Shown here one piece after another: positions 13,921 to 25,380 of a DNA stretch of 64,000 nt (positions are counted from its first letter, which is position 1; each line of letters opens with the position of its first letter). The stretch is from Quercus robur (taxonomy: Eukaryota > Streptophyta > Magnoliopsida > Fagales > Fagaceae): the NCBI RefSeq assembly GCF_932294415.1, contig NC_065535.1, positions 69,495,362 to 69,559,361 of the forward strand, given 5' to 3'. Under the pieces are notes generated by a model. That model did not search any database. It saw only the letters and a list, made by a program, of their open reading frames with translations, and was not told the DNA's origin. Made by a program: the position numbers and the translations under genes.

Positions 13921-13969
13921 TTAAGTTGTCAAGAAGCTTACTGTTACAGGAGGCTTCTTGACAACTTAA
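13921..13969. repeat. perfect 17-bp inverted repeat (hairpin)
   Basis: TTAAGTTGTCAAGAAGC at 13921-13937 is followed, after a 15-nt spacer, by its exact reverse complement at 13953-13969. It lies about 330 bp downstream of GDSL copy 2. It could be a MITE tip pair or a transcript hairpin. No poly-U follows, so it is not an obvious Pol III terminator. Confidence 0.6.
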
Positions 13970-14239
13970 GTCCTGTTTATTGATTTTTCTTTTCTTTTCT
14001 TTTCTTTTTTAACTGGAAAGTTAAGAAGTTACACTGTATCTTGCTGCATCATGAGGAATACAGTAGGTAGCATTCAGGGAATTTGTAGGGGTGGAATGGA
14101 GATTCATGGTAAGAATGCACAACAAAGGAAGTATATGCGCAACATTAAGTCAATTTGAATAAGCAAAAAAATTATCTAACATAGCCATAGTTGAATAAGA
14201 AAAAAAAAAAAAAAAAACTATCAGAGCAGCCATAATTTG

Positions 14240-15970
14240 AATAAGCATCATTTGTTTCGCTTATCGTCCTACTGTTAACCAGTCTTTGTTGTCTCCGTTG
14301 CCTATGTTCGAGCCATTAATGACCAATATGTTTCATTTCCCTATGGGGACGATGTCTGTTACTTCAGATGTCTTTCACCTAACAGACCTTTCCCCTTGTG
14401 GAGAAGTGCTACATCCCAACCTCAATGTAGGGATGGTAACTATCAATCAAACGCCGACCCTTCTGATTTGGCCTACACCCTCTTATGACTTGACAAATGC
14501 AGAACACTACTCTATCTCCCCAGGGCCCAGTATCATTACTCATGAGTAAGTTTCATTTTACTTCTACTGGATTTGTCAATTTATGGTGTGTAGTACAACA
14601 AAAAGAGTTACTCAATGATATCTTCTTTTGCTAAAGCCTTAGCTTAAGGTCACAGGCTAGCCTTGGCTCTTTTTCCACTTGTATTGATCCCTCTCTTCCC
14701 TTACTCGTGATAGCTTTTCTAAATCCATTCAAGGACCATTATGGTTTTTGCAGCTTTGGGTGTATGCCTATGTTCCATCCTTCTCTCCTATTCCTAAAAC
14801 TTAATCTATAAGTTCCACATTCATGTGGCCAATACTTAATGGAAGCCAGATATGATTCCTCTATCCCTACCTTTGTAAGATGGTTCTATACTTTTGCAGA
14901 ACATAAAAGGACCGACCTTCAGCTTACCCCATTTACCCTCGGGAAGTTCGGGTCAGAATGCTACCGACTTTTTAGTACAGGAAGTAAGTTTTTAGATACA
15001 GTAGTTGCGTGGGCAAGTTTCCTGGCTTCAATAGATTTGCTCATGTTTAACAGAAGTAGAATTGGACAAGGTCTATACCCCAACTATGTCTGCCTGGCAA
15101 TTTGGCTTAACCCAAGCCACTCCAACTCCTCCTTTAATGCTGCTTGGCACACACAAGTGGCTTATCAAGCTTAGGTTGGAGAACAGTTGGCTTTATCACA
15201 AGAGAAGGATCTGAAAGGCATTGATTTTCGATGATTAATGGAGTTTCCAGCATCTACTGAACTCTTCGATATTTAGTGGTCTACATACATGGAAGTTTTC
15301 AATAATAAGACATTTATTTAGAACACTCTGAAGGCTATTCAACTGCCTTTTGATCCTGCTGAGGATGAAAAATGATTAGTTGACTTGACAGCTTCAGGTA
15401 TCTATCCTGCATAATATGAATCTTATCCTAGTCATTGTCTTTATACTCTTCATCACATTGTCTGTATCTTTCCTATAGATTCAAATAAGATTCACCCAAT
15501 TGCTATTTGCTAGTGTTTCTACCAAAATTGTGTTATTACCTAAACCACTCCAACAAGTCCCTCTGCATGAATCAAAGGGAGTGAAGAAGAAGCTAATGGC
15601 AGATGCTTTTCCAGAAGCTAAGGCTAGGTCTAAACGCAGACATGAGACTAGTCTAAAGCCAACATACATCTGAAAATTAAAAGAGCAAATCAAGATATTG
15701 ATCCCAAAAAAGATGGAGTTTATAGCAGCATTGTAAGATAATGGATCTCCACTATTGGATACCTAAGCAAAGCAAACCTAACCATACTTTCAAATTCATA
15801 TCTTTGTTGTGCTGTATGAACTTTTGTTTCTTTCTGCCTCTAGCAATTAATTCATTGAATAAGCTCTTACTGCTGCTGCTAGTTTTTCCATAGTCACCTT
15901 TATCAGTAGATGAACGATCTGCATCAAACTCTACCTCAATTGTTAATTTCTCCTTTGAGCCCTCATCACA
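14240..15970 (+). pseudogene. degenerate coding-like stretch, possible plant-mobile-domain relic
   Basis: Unusually dense partial ORFs in a region with more GC than its surroundings: 14286-14549 and 14839-15174 on +, and 15752-15973 on -. The first contains TNMFHFPMGTMSVTSDVF, which resembles the conserved FHFPFGEMTVT stretch of plant mobile domain (PMD) proteins, and the second contains YVCLAIWLNPSHSNS, loosely like the PMD LAFWLS segment. No continuous frame and no splice model joins them. The assignment is tentative; it could be any old coding relic. Confidence 0.3.
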
Positions 15971-16574
15971 CACTTTTACTTCATTCTAACTCAACATGGA
16001 GATCTTTATCATACAAGGCATCTCTTCTAGTAACCTTTTCCTTCAAGATTGGATTTCAAAACCTGTAACCTCTAAACTTTCTCAAACCAAGAAATTTGCA
16101 CTCTCTTGACTTCAAATGCAGTTTTATATGTTGTCCACTTTACACATGCACATAATCTTTAAAATAAAATAATAAAAAAAACAAACAAACAAACACTTTC
16201 AAACTCTACTAATCCACTAGTTTGTTTGACCAAACCTCTTGCGAAATTTTGAAATCGATGGTTTGTGATTGAGATTTTGACAATGAATGCTAGACCAAGG
16301 CCTAGGCCCTAACTTCCATTACTAAAAACGTATTATCCCCTTTATAAAAAGGCTCCACCGTCCACCCCTATTATAAGAAGGCCCAAAATTTTATGATTGT
16401 AATGGTTTTGCATTATTTTTCCTATCTCAGACACCGCCTCCAAAATATTAGATTAAAAAAAACCCAACACAATTTTTTTTTTTTTTTTTGAGAAGAAAAA
16501 TCCAACAAAATTGAAGCCCTAACTTGTTTGGAAAAAAAAAATATATTATAAATGTGTCGAATCATTAATAATAA

Positions 16575-17635
16575 CTAACCGCAAATTCGCGTGTTGCGCA
16601 TGATAATTATTTTATGGTGGTTTTATTAAAAAAAATTATAATTTAAACTAATTTAATAATGAGTAATGTATTTCGTAATCATATTTTTATTTATTATAGG
16701 AACAATCATAAATGTAATATAGGAACAATTATAAATCATAAATATAAATTTTGTTATACCAAAATGACAATAATACAATTTTTCTCAAAAATTCAAAAGG
16801 CAAGTTAATGAAAATATTCATTTTTTAATAAAAGTTATTTATAACATTTTGTGAATCAACAAAAAGAATATAAAAGTTGGAAATTATTCTTTTAATTGTA
16901 AAAAAACTTTCTCAAAACTTATTTTTCTGCCTACAATCCAACACACCAAAAAACAAAACTAAAAAAATTAATAAAACTTAACAATGATTAATTGGACCAA
17001 TTAGAATAAAAATTTGTTGTTGATAATCTATTAAGGTTATTTTCTTTGCAGAAATTGTAATTTCATCCACCCAAAATATATTATCAAATAAAAAATTATT
17101 AGCAAAATCTAAGAATTATATTTCTATACATGCATTGTTATAAAATAATAATAATTATTAAAATAAAATTGCAAAAGCTAAAATTTGTCACCCATCCGAT
17201 TATTTTCGTTTGGCTAACCTTTGCTTTTCTCTAAATAAATCGCATTATAAAGTAATTCTAATACAACTATTAAGAGTACTTTGTCCACTACAAAGGATTA
17301 AAAAATAAACAAAAATTAGTAAAGTCACATAGTTTAACATCTAAATTGAGCACTATAAAAAATCATGCTATGTAATAGAATAATACTAAATTATCCAATT
17401 CATACTATGTAATAGAATAATATTATGTTTTTATATGCTATATTTAATTCTTTAAAACGCAATAGAATAACATTTAACAATCAAAGAGAACTTAAAAAAA
17501 ATTAAAAAAAAAAAAAACAACAACAACAACAACAATTTAAAAAACAAAACTAAATTGCATTAACCCAAAGTAGAGTTTTGAATAATATAAAAAATTATCA
17601 ACCTAAAGTAGAGATGCAAGAAAAAAAAACACCAA

Positions 17636-17672
<37 letters not shown>

Positions 17673-18043
17673 CCTTCTTTTTTTTTTTTGTGAGAGAAAA
17701 CTATGCATAGAATGGAAGAGATGGTGGCAAATTTATAGTAAGAAGGTATGAATAAGAAGAGACAAAATAAAGGAAGATGGAGGGAAAGAGGAAGAATGAT
17801 ATTAATATAGAAGGTAATGGGGAGATGAAAAGGAAAGGGAGGGAGAAAGGTTGAAGAAGTAGTGGAGAGATGAAAAGGTAAGGGAGGGAGAAAGGTTAGA
17901 GAAGTGTAAATATTAAAAAAAATAAATGTTAAAAAAGTTACTGGAAAATTGGAAAGAAAAAAATAATGATGTGGACGCTGATGTGGCTCAACTGAAGTGT
18001 ATCAACAATAAATGATACGGTTCAGCTTTTAGATATATCTAGA
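16575..18043 (-). mobile_element. non-autonomous Helitron, copy A
   Basis: 1469 bp, oriented on the minus strand. The right border reads TCTAGATATATCTAAAAGC on the minus strand, the usual plant Helitron 5' start (TCTATATA.TACTAAAAGC) with small changes. The left border carries the 3' terminus with a GCGCAACACGCG hairpin remnant and a degenerated CTAG (CTAA on +). Interior sequence is shared along its whole length with copies B (19729) and C (26584), including a (GA)n tract at 17642-17670. It has no Rep/helicase coding, so it depends on an autonomous partner. Confidence 0.75.
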
Positions 18044-19728
18044 TAAATTTTTTCTCTTAACATCGCGAGGCTTTAATTTTTGTAAAACAATTTCCTATAT
18101 GGTAAATTGTCAACATTAGCAACCTAATCTCCCACATGTCCACACACCAAAAAATATCTCTCTCAATTTCCTTTACAAAGTGACACAATTGGTTAATTTC
18201 ACATCAACAACATAATAAATAAGTTCCTAATTATTTTTTAGTGATATAAGAGTTAGTACAAATTTTACTATATATGTCTTATAAATCTATATAATATCTA
18301 AAATTTGAAGCATAGCATTTATTGTTGCGCGCTCCTATTGAGCTACTTCAATGTAGCAATTTGGTCAATTCGATCCCATTTGATCCATTCAGTCCATTTC
18401 AGACTAATTCGATCCACTTTGGTACCATTGGTCTAGTTCACTCTATTTCGGTCCAATTCTGTATATTTCAGTCCAATTCGGTTCATTTCGTTCTACTTTG
18501 GTCTAATTCAGTTCATTTCAGTCTAGTTCAGTCATTTTATCCACTTCAATCCATTACAGTCTACTTTGGTCTAATTCGATCCATTATGAGAAACTGATAC
18601 ACCCATCAATAAACAATACACATATAAAATTTTCTATCAAAAAATTAGGATATGACATAAGTAAATAACATATTAACTAATTAATAAATATGTTAGTAAG
18701 TTAATACAATATGAGTTTGACATTAGTGTGGGCTGAGTTGTGACCACGGTTAGAACTTTATGTCTTGTTAGGTAGCAGATTTCAAGCATCATTGTTCAAA
18801 ATTATGTAAAAACTGCGATTTAAAAGGTTTTGTGAAAACACGTATTTAAAGTATTCATAATGTAAAAAATGTATTTGGTACCATATTTCAAATAACATAT
18901 TTTAAAATGTGAAAAAAATAATAATAATTGTGTGTTTAGTATGTGTATGTGTTTTTTTTTTTTTAAAGTATACGAGTACCGTAAAAGTTATTTTATTTTA
19001 TTTGAAGAGAGAGAAACTCCCTCATTTTACCATTAGGCCTCTCCTTCTCTCTTTTCTTTTCTCCTTTGCTCTTCTCTATAATGCAAAAAATGTGTTTGGT
19101 ACTATATTTCAAATAACATATTTTAAAATGTGAAAATAAAAATTTAAAAAAAAAAATTATGTATTTAGTATGTGTATGTGTTTTTTTCTTTTAAAGCTTA
19201 CGTGTACCGTAAAAGTTATTTTATTTTATTTGAAGAGAGAGAAACTCCCTTGTTTTACTCCCTTGTTTTACCATTAGGCCTCTGACTCTCCTCTCTTTTC
19301 TTTTCTCCCCAGCTCCTCTCTATACTTATTCTGTGTCCTCAAAACCCACTGCTCGACCTTTTGACAAGCCGTAGCTCTAATCTTGTGTGGGCTGGATCAT
19401 GTGCGTGATGCACCCAACAGTTTTTCCCAAAAGTGTGTCAGCTTCCATTTAACACGCATGTATTCTATGTGGTGTGCTCTGTGATCTCTGCTCTATTTGC
19501 ATGTCAAAAGAGAATGAAAGCCCTTTGAAATATACTACCAAAAAAATCATCCATAAAGAAATCCCAGCAATAGGACTGCAAATACCCAAACCAATCATGC
19601 TATTGTCTTGCTCAACCTAATCAATTCTTTTTTTTTTTTTTCTTTTTAACCGGATATACATTTAGAAAAATATTGAAGACTTAACATGCAACATAATAAT
19701 GATTAAGTTTCAAACTTTTATATATGAA
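18044..19728. other. intergenic region between Helitrons A and B
   Basis: No supported gene. It contains the decamer repeat at 18361-18588. It also holds an imperfect direct repeat of about 190 bp, 18858-19050 against 19080-19270, whose members share TACCATATTTCAAATAACAT or close variants and the words GTACCGTAAAAGTTATTTTA and GAAGAGAGAGAAACTCCCT. Confidence 0.5.
18361..18588 (+). repeat. 10-bp phased degenerate tandem repeat
   Basis: About 23 units of a decamer with consensus close to GTCYANTTCR (for example GTCCAATTCG, GTCTAGTTCA, GTTCATTTCA) keep an almost strict 10-bp period with very few 1-bp slips. The ORF of 91 residues at 18322-18597 is a by-product. A shorter array in the opposite orientation is at 30335-30405. 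Confidence 0.8.
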
Positions 19729-20260
19729 CTAGCCGCGAACCCGTATGTTGCGCGTAATAATTATTTTTATGGTGATTTTATTATTATTATTTTTGTTTAC
19801 AATTTAAACTAATTTAATAAAGAGTAATATATTTCGTAATCATATTTTTATTTATTATAAGAACAATCATAAATGTAATATAGGAACAATTATAAATCAT
19901 AAATATAAATTTTGTCATACCAAAATGAAAACAATACAATTTTTCTTAGATATTCAAAAGGCAAGTTAACGAAAATATTTATTTTTTTAATAAAAGTTAT
20001 TTATAATATTTTGTGAATCAATAAAAAGAATATAAAATTTGAAAATTATTCTTTTAGTTTTAAACAAACTTTCTCAAACCTTATTTTTTTCTGCCTACAA
20101 TCCAAAACACCAAAAAAATGTAACTTAGGAAATTAATAAAACTTAACACTAATTAATTGGACCAATTAAGAAAACAATTTGTTGTTGATAATCTATTAAG
20201 GTTATTTTCTTTGCAGAAATTGTAATTTCATCCATCCAAAACATATTATCAAATAAACAA

Positions 20261-20934
20261 TGTGGGGCCAGAGAACTTGTGACCCCGGCCCACTTTGCTT
20301 TAGGACCCAAGGCCCAAGCCAAGGAGGGATATAGCCGAGGACATACAGTGAAAGACCAAATGGCCTAGAGATATAGCTGAGGATGATTTTATCCTCGACA
20401 TCCCGATGCGCTCCTAAAAGAAAGGGCAAGTACGGTATAGGAACAGTTTAAGGAAAAGCTGAACACCTCCACATTAATAGAGAAAGGACCCCTGGACAAT
20501 ATGGCGACAAAAGACAAAGGAAAGGCTGCCATTACTGCAATTAAATACTCTGCGTCAAACAGAGCAATGCTTTTCAGCTTTTACAACCACCCCCAACCAC
20601 TTTGGGTATGGGCTGATGGGACAAGTATCAGCCCTGGAAAGCTGAACCTACACGTGGACGTTGGAGGGAGGAAAAAAGGCTAATATAAAAAGAGAAGTAA
20701 GCAATCCAGAAAGGGGGCTGGGAAAAAAGGCCAAGAACCAGAGCCTCCCAGGCCATGCCGAGGAGAAAGACTTCTTGAGCAAACATGGTTCACCTCTGTA
20801 CGAATACCATGATTAACCACTGTCAGGTGATCAAGGCCTAGCCTTTCAGCCCACGCTCTACAAATTATATTGTTTGGGCCCTTAACGTGCGAACCCAATA
20901 CCATTTTGGGGTCGTTGCGAATTGAGTCCTTACA
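20261..20934 (+). mobile_element. solo LTR (probably Ty3/gypsy) nested in Helitron B
   Basis: 674 bp starting TGTGGGGCC and ending CCTTACA, flanked by the perfect 5-bp duplication AACAA at 20256-20260 and 20935-20939. Helitrons A and C have uninterrupted sequence at this place, so the insertion is directly visible. A TATA-like AATATAAAAAGAG lies near 20680. The start and the 3' part (CTACAAATT.ATTGTTT) resemble the LTR at 59217-59993, suggesting one broad family. A solo LTR is what remains after recombination between the two LTRs of a full element. Confidence 0.85.
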
Positions 20935-21472
20935 AACAATTATTAGCAAAATCTAAGAATTAAATTTCTATATATGCATTGTTATAAAATAATAATAATT
21001 TAAATAAAATTGCAAAAGTTAAAATTTTTCACCCATCCGATTATTTTCATTTGGCTAACATTTTCTTTTCTCTAAATAAATGGTATTATAGAGTATTTCT
21101 AATACAACTATTAAAAGTACTTTGACCACCATAAATGATTAAAAAATAAATTTTAAATTTGTAAAGTCTCATAATTTAACATCTAAATTGAGCACTATTA
21201 AAAATTATGCTATGTAATAGAATAAATACCAAATTACAATAAATACCAAATTATCCAAATCATGCTATGAAATAGAATAATATTATATTTTAATATGTTA
21301 TATTTAATTTTTTATAACTCAATAGGATTAAATTTAACAATCAAAGAGAACCAAAAAAAAAAACCAGCAACAATTATTTAAAAAAATAAATAAATAAATT
21401 GCATTAACCTAGAGTAGATTTTTAAAGAATATAAAAAATTATCAACCTAAAGCAAAGATGCAAGAAAACCAA

Positions 21473-21510
<38 letters not shown>

Positions 21511-21827
21511 CTTTTTGTTGTGAGGGAAAACTATGCATAGAATGGAAGAAATAGCGACAAATTTATAGTAAGAAGGTGTGAATAAGAAGAGACAAAAATA
21601 AAGGAAGATGAAGGAAAATATGAAGAATGATATTAATGTAGGGGATAGTGGGGAGATGAAAAGGTAAGGGAGGGAGAAAAGTTGGAGAAGCAATGGGGAG
21701 ATGAAAAGGAAAGGAAGGGAGAAAGGTTGGAGAAGTGTAAATATTTAAAAAAATAAATGTTAAAAACAATTATAGGAAAATTGGAAAGAAAAAAGATAAT
21801 GACGTGGATGCTGATGTGAAGCTAAAA

Positions 21828-21931
21828 GATTGCTGTCTGAGATTGTAACCGTGGAACACAAAGGATTGCCGTTTGAAATTGTAACCGTGGAACACAAAGA
21901 ATTGTCGCCTAAAATTGTAACCGTGAAAGAG
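21828..21931 (+). repeat. 36-bp tandem repeat, three units
   Basis: Units begin at 21828, 21864 and 21900 and share ATTGTAACCGTGGAACACAA with small changes. They occur inside Helitron B only; copies A and C lack them. Confidence 0.8.
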
Positions 21932-22328
21932 ATAGGGTTGGGAATTATTTTATTTTATTAGTATTTTTAATTTTAGGAAAACTAATTTTAAATTGTATGA
22001 CAAATTCAGGAAAAAGAATGGTAATGACATGACTGCTAATATGGCTCAACATGAGCATAGCAACATTAAATGCTACACTTCAACTTTTAGTACTATATAG
22101 ATATAGATTTGGCGTTTTTTATTTCTTATTTTTCATTATTGAAAATTTTTGTTTCAATCTTTGGGTCCTTAGATGAAATCACGGTTCCATTCCTTCCTAA
22201 TATTAGGGTCTTCTCAGTTCTAACCATGTATGCTTAGGATTGTGCAGCTTAAAAGAACAAATATAGATGCTTCTTTTTCTATCTATGGCAAGGAATGGAG
22301 ACGTTTTTTTATTATTTTTTTTTTTTTT

Positions 22329-22563
22329 GGGTAAATTTCATTATCATACCTTGAGGTTTGGACTAATGCTAACCAAATACAAGACTTTTCAAAACTAGCC
22401 AATTTGATCCTTAAAACCAACTTAGTCCATAAATAATTAGTTATTTTTTCTTAATTTTTTTAGAGACTAAATTGGCTCTAGGGACCAAATTGGTTAGTTT
22501 TGAAAAGTCTTGAACCTAATTGACATTAGCTCAAACCTCAAGGGGTGTGAATGAAATTTACCC
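22329..22563. mobile_element. MITE with GGGTAAATTTCATT ends
   Basis: 235 bp with inverted ends: left GGGTAAATTTCATTATCATA, right the inverse of GGGTAAATTTCATTCACACC, continuing through CCTTGAGGTTTG on both arms. It lies in the upstream DNA of GDSL copy 3; the matching stretch upstream of copy 2 lacks it, so it inserted after the duplication. The superfamily is not determined. Confidence 0.7.
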
Positions 22564-22725
22564 TTTTTCTTTTGTTACTAGACTTGTAGACTCTAGTAGT
22601 TCAATACAGAAAGATTAACTGATCGAGTAAGTAGATAAGTATAGTCTATTTATAGCAAAAAAAATAAGATAAGTATAGGCTATTTCCTAAATTAGGCCTC
22701 TGGCTCTTGGTCCCTACAAATTAGA

Positions 22726-24905
22726 GTGGTCAGCATGAACTACTTTTATGCCGCACCAATGGAGTTTGGGAGACTATTATTAACTGGGTTCTTGGTTTTA
22801 TGTGTTCTAGGTGTGAGTGGTAAGGAGCTGCAACGCTCAGCTCCTTGTAAGTTTCCAGCAATCTACAACTTTGGTGACTCAAATTCAGACACTGGAGGCA
22901 TATCAGCAGCATTTGATCCCATTATAGCACCATATGGTGATTCATTCTTTCATAGGCCTGCTGGAAGGGACTCTGATGGTCGGGTACTCATAGACTTCAT
23001 AGGTACATACATTTCTATATCACTCTACTTATCTATGGTAAATGCATAGATTCAGGACAGTAGTCTAATTTGAGAAATTGTATACATGCAGCTGAGCGCC
23101 TAAGATTGCCATACTTGAGTGCATACTTGAATTCACTCGGAACAAATTACCGGCATGGAGCAAATTTTGCCACTGGAGGATCAACTATTAGAAGGCAAAA
23201 TGAAACCATATTTGAAAATGGCATTAGTCCTTTCTCTCTTGACATCCAGATTGTGCAATTCCTGCAGTTCAAAGCACGCACTGCTGATCTCTACAACCAA
23301 GGTTATTCTCATTAAAAGAAAAAGGACTAATTGTTGTGTGTTTGGATGAGCTTCTTTTCATCAGCTTATTTTGTTTGTTGTGACTCCCAGCCAAGACAAG
23401 AAACAATCTTCCCAGACCCCAGGACTTCTCCAAGGCTCTTTACACATTTGATATTGGTCAGAATGATCTTTCTGCTGGTTTTCGAAAGATGAGCTTCGAC
23501 CAACTTCGTGCAGCATTGCCAGACATTGTCAATCAGTTAGCCACAGCAGTCCAAGTAAGTAACAAGATTACTAGGATTTCTTGAAATAAGAAGATTGTTG
23601 TTAGAGACTGGCTCATATTCTGAAGGGAAAGTAACACTGATCTCTAGCTTAAAGTGGTATTATATATAAATATATACATATATATATTGGCCTGTGCTGA
23701 ATAATAGGTTGGGGTATGATATTATGATTAGGGTATATTGGGAAATTTAATGTGCAGTAAATACACTGTAAATCCGTTATTTTCTTATAGTGAATTTTTC
23801 CACTGCCCGCTCTTGTGCAGTAAATACACTGTAAAGACATTGCCAAAGCACTTAAATTTCTGTGTTGATTCTCTTTTCTCTCTATTTTCTCTAACATTGC
23901 TAAGATCTGAAACATTGAACAATTGTGAGTTTAATTAAGCATGTCTTAGTATGAAATGATTGTAATGGACTACTTGCAGCGCATATATCAACAAGGGGGG
24001 AGGACATTCTGGATACACAACACAGGGCCTATTGGATGCTTGCCTTTGAATTTTTTTTACAATCATAATCCACCGCCTGGCTATCTGGACCAGCAAGGCT
24101 GTGTCAAGGGTCAAAATGACATGGCTGTAGGGTTCAACAAGCAGCTCAAGGACAGGGTGATCAAACTAAGGGCAGAGCTCCCAGAAGCAGCAATAACATA
24201 TGTGGATCTATATGCTGCAAAATATGGACTAATCAGCAATGCAAAGAATGAAGGTATTTATCATGATGTTCATCACGATTAATTAGTTTGATATTTCATA
24301 AAAGAATACATGTGGAAAACCAAGATTAGTTTGTTGAGAATCCATACACAACCCCAAATTTTTGGGGCTAAAGCTTGGTTGTCGTTGTTTTTTTTTTTTT
24401 TAATCTAAAAAGAAATATACCTTTTAACTAAGTAATATCAAAATGAAGTCAAAGCTGAGGAAAAAAGAGCACAAAAGCTCAAAAAGTATAATATCACTTG
24501 CCATTCTGGCCTGTCTTCCTTGTGAAAAGACTGCATTTGGGTTTCTACCTTAGGGCCATTGTTACATTCATGTCAAAGAAAAGTGTCAAATGTGATGGCT
24601 ATTACTGAAGCTGTGATTCTGGGACAACTTGCTTTACATGAGTAACTTCTTTTACAGGATTTGCCGATCCCCTGAAGGTCTGCTGTGGGTATCATGTGAA
24701 TTACGATCATGTATGGTGTGGATCAAAAGCAATTGTAAATGGAAGTGAGGTGTATGGTGCTTCTTGTGCTAATCCTTCACAGTATGTTAGCTGGGATGGT
24801 GTGCACTACTCTCAGGCTGCTAATCAGTGGTTTGCTAATCACATACTCAATGGTTCACTCTCAGACCCACCAATTCCAATTATCCAAGCATGTCAAAGGC
24901 GTTAG
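22726..24905 (+). CDS. GDSL esterase/lipase, tandem copy 3 (FXG1/ENOD8-like)
   Basis: The true ATG is at 22735. Exons 22735-23002, 23092-23301, 23391-23554, 23980-24253 and 24658-24905 encode 387 residues. It is near-identical to copy 2 through exons and introns; the main coding difference is three residues fewer at the start of exon 3 (AKTRNNLPRPQ against [14 protein letters not shown]), leaving exon 3 at 164 nt but in frame. Ser49 ([10 protein letters not shown]), Gly112, Asn184 (DIGQND) and Asp352/His355 (WDGVHYSQ) are intact. The signal peptide core is LLLTGFLVLCVLGV. Intron 3 holds a local duplication of GTGCAGTAAATACACTGTAA. It should be an active secreted esterase; whether copies 2 and 3 differ in expression cannot be read here, although their promoters now carry different insertions. 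Confidence 0.93.
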
Positions 24906-25370
24906 TGTGATCACAACCATATGTCAAACATCATAAATTAGTACTAGTAATTGCAGGCGTGGGACAGTTACAATTTTTTGTGTGGTGTTGATGTTATTTT
25001 TTTGTTCAGTAAAAAGTTTGGTACCTCTTCCAACTACACAATAGAGTCACCAACATAAAGAGCTTGCTTCATGCGGCCTTATGTTGTCATATTAACTATT
25101 TTAAGTGCTTGTATGAAAAAAATATATATATGATCACTCTTGTTTGAGAATGGAGAGGACAATAATTTTTTTTAGAAATGAATTTTTGCCATGGTATGTT
25201 GAGTAACTTATATATTGCAAAATGAGCTTCATTTCACATGTCAATAAAATAAAATAAATTCATTTGCTTATCTAAATCATTTAAAAGGTTAAAAGAATCA
25301 TAGTTATAGCAATCCCCTAATTTCTATCTGACTTAAAAATTGGTTTTCAAATTCAAATTATATCATATAA
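24906..25370. other. intergenic region downstream of GDSL copy 3
   Basis: AT-rich DNA with no coding signal, ending at the target duplication of the LINE. Confidence 0.5.
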
Positions 25371-25380
25371 AAACACTCAA

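Larger units (their letters stand above)
19729..22101 (-). mobile_element. non-autonomous Helitron, copy B, with nested solo LTR
   Basis: Minus-strand orientation. The left edge is CTAG (19729-19732), preceded by A, with the subterminal GCGCAACATACGGG hairpin remnant. The right edge reads TCTATATAGTACTAAAAG on the minus strand and is followed by T on +. An alternative right edge lies 6 bp further out. The body aligns with copies A and C. It is interrupted by the solo LTR at 20261-20934 and is longer near its 5' end because of a 36-bp repeat in three copies (21828-21931). A (GA)n tract lies at 21479-21508. Confidence 0.8.

Noticed and set aside
18322-18597. 91-codon ORF
   Set aside because: Follows entirely from the 10-bp tandem repeat.
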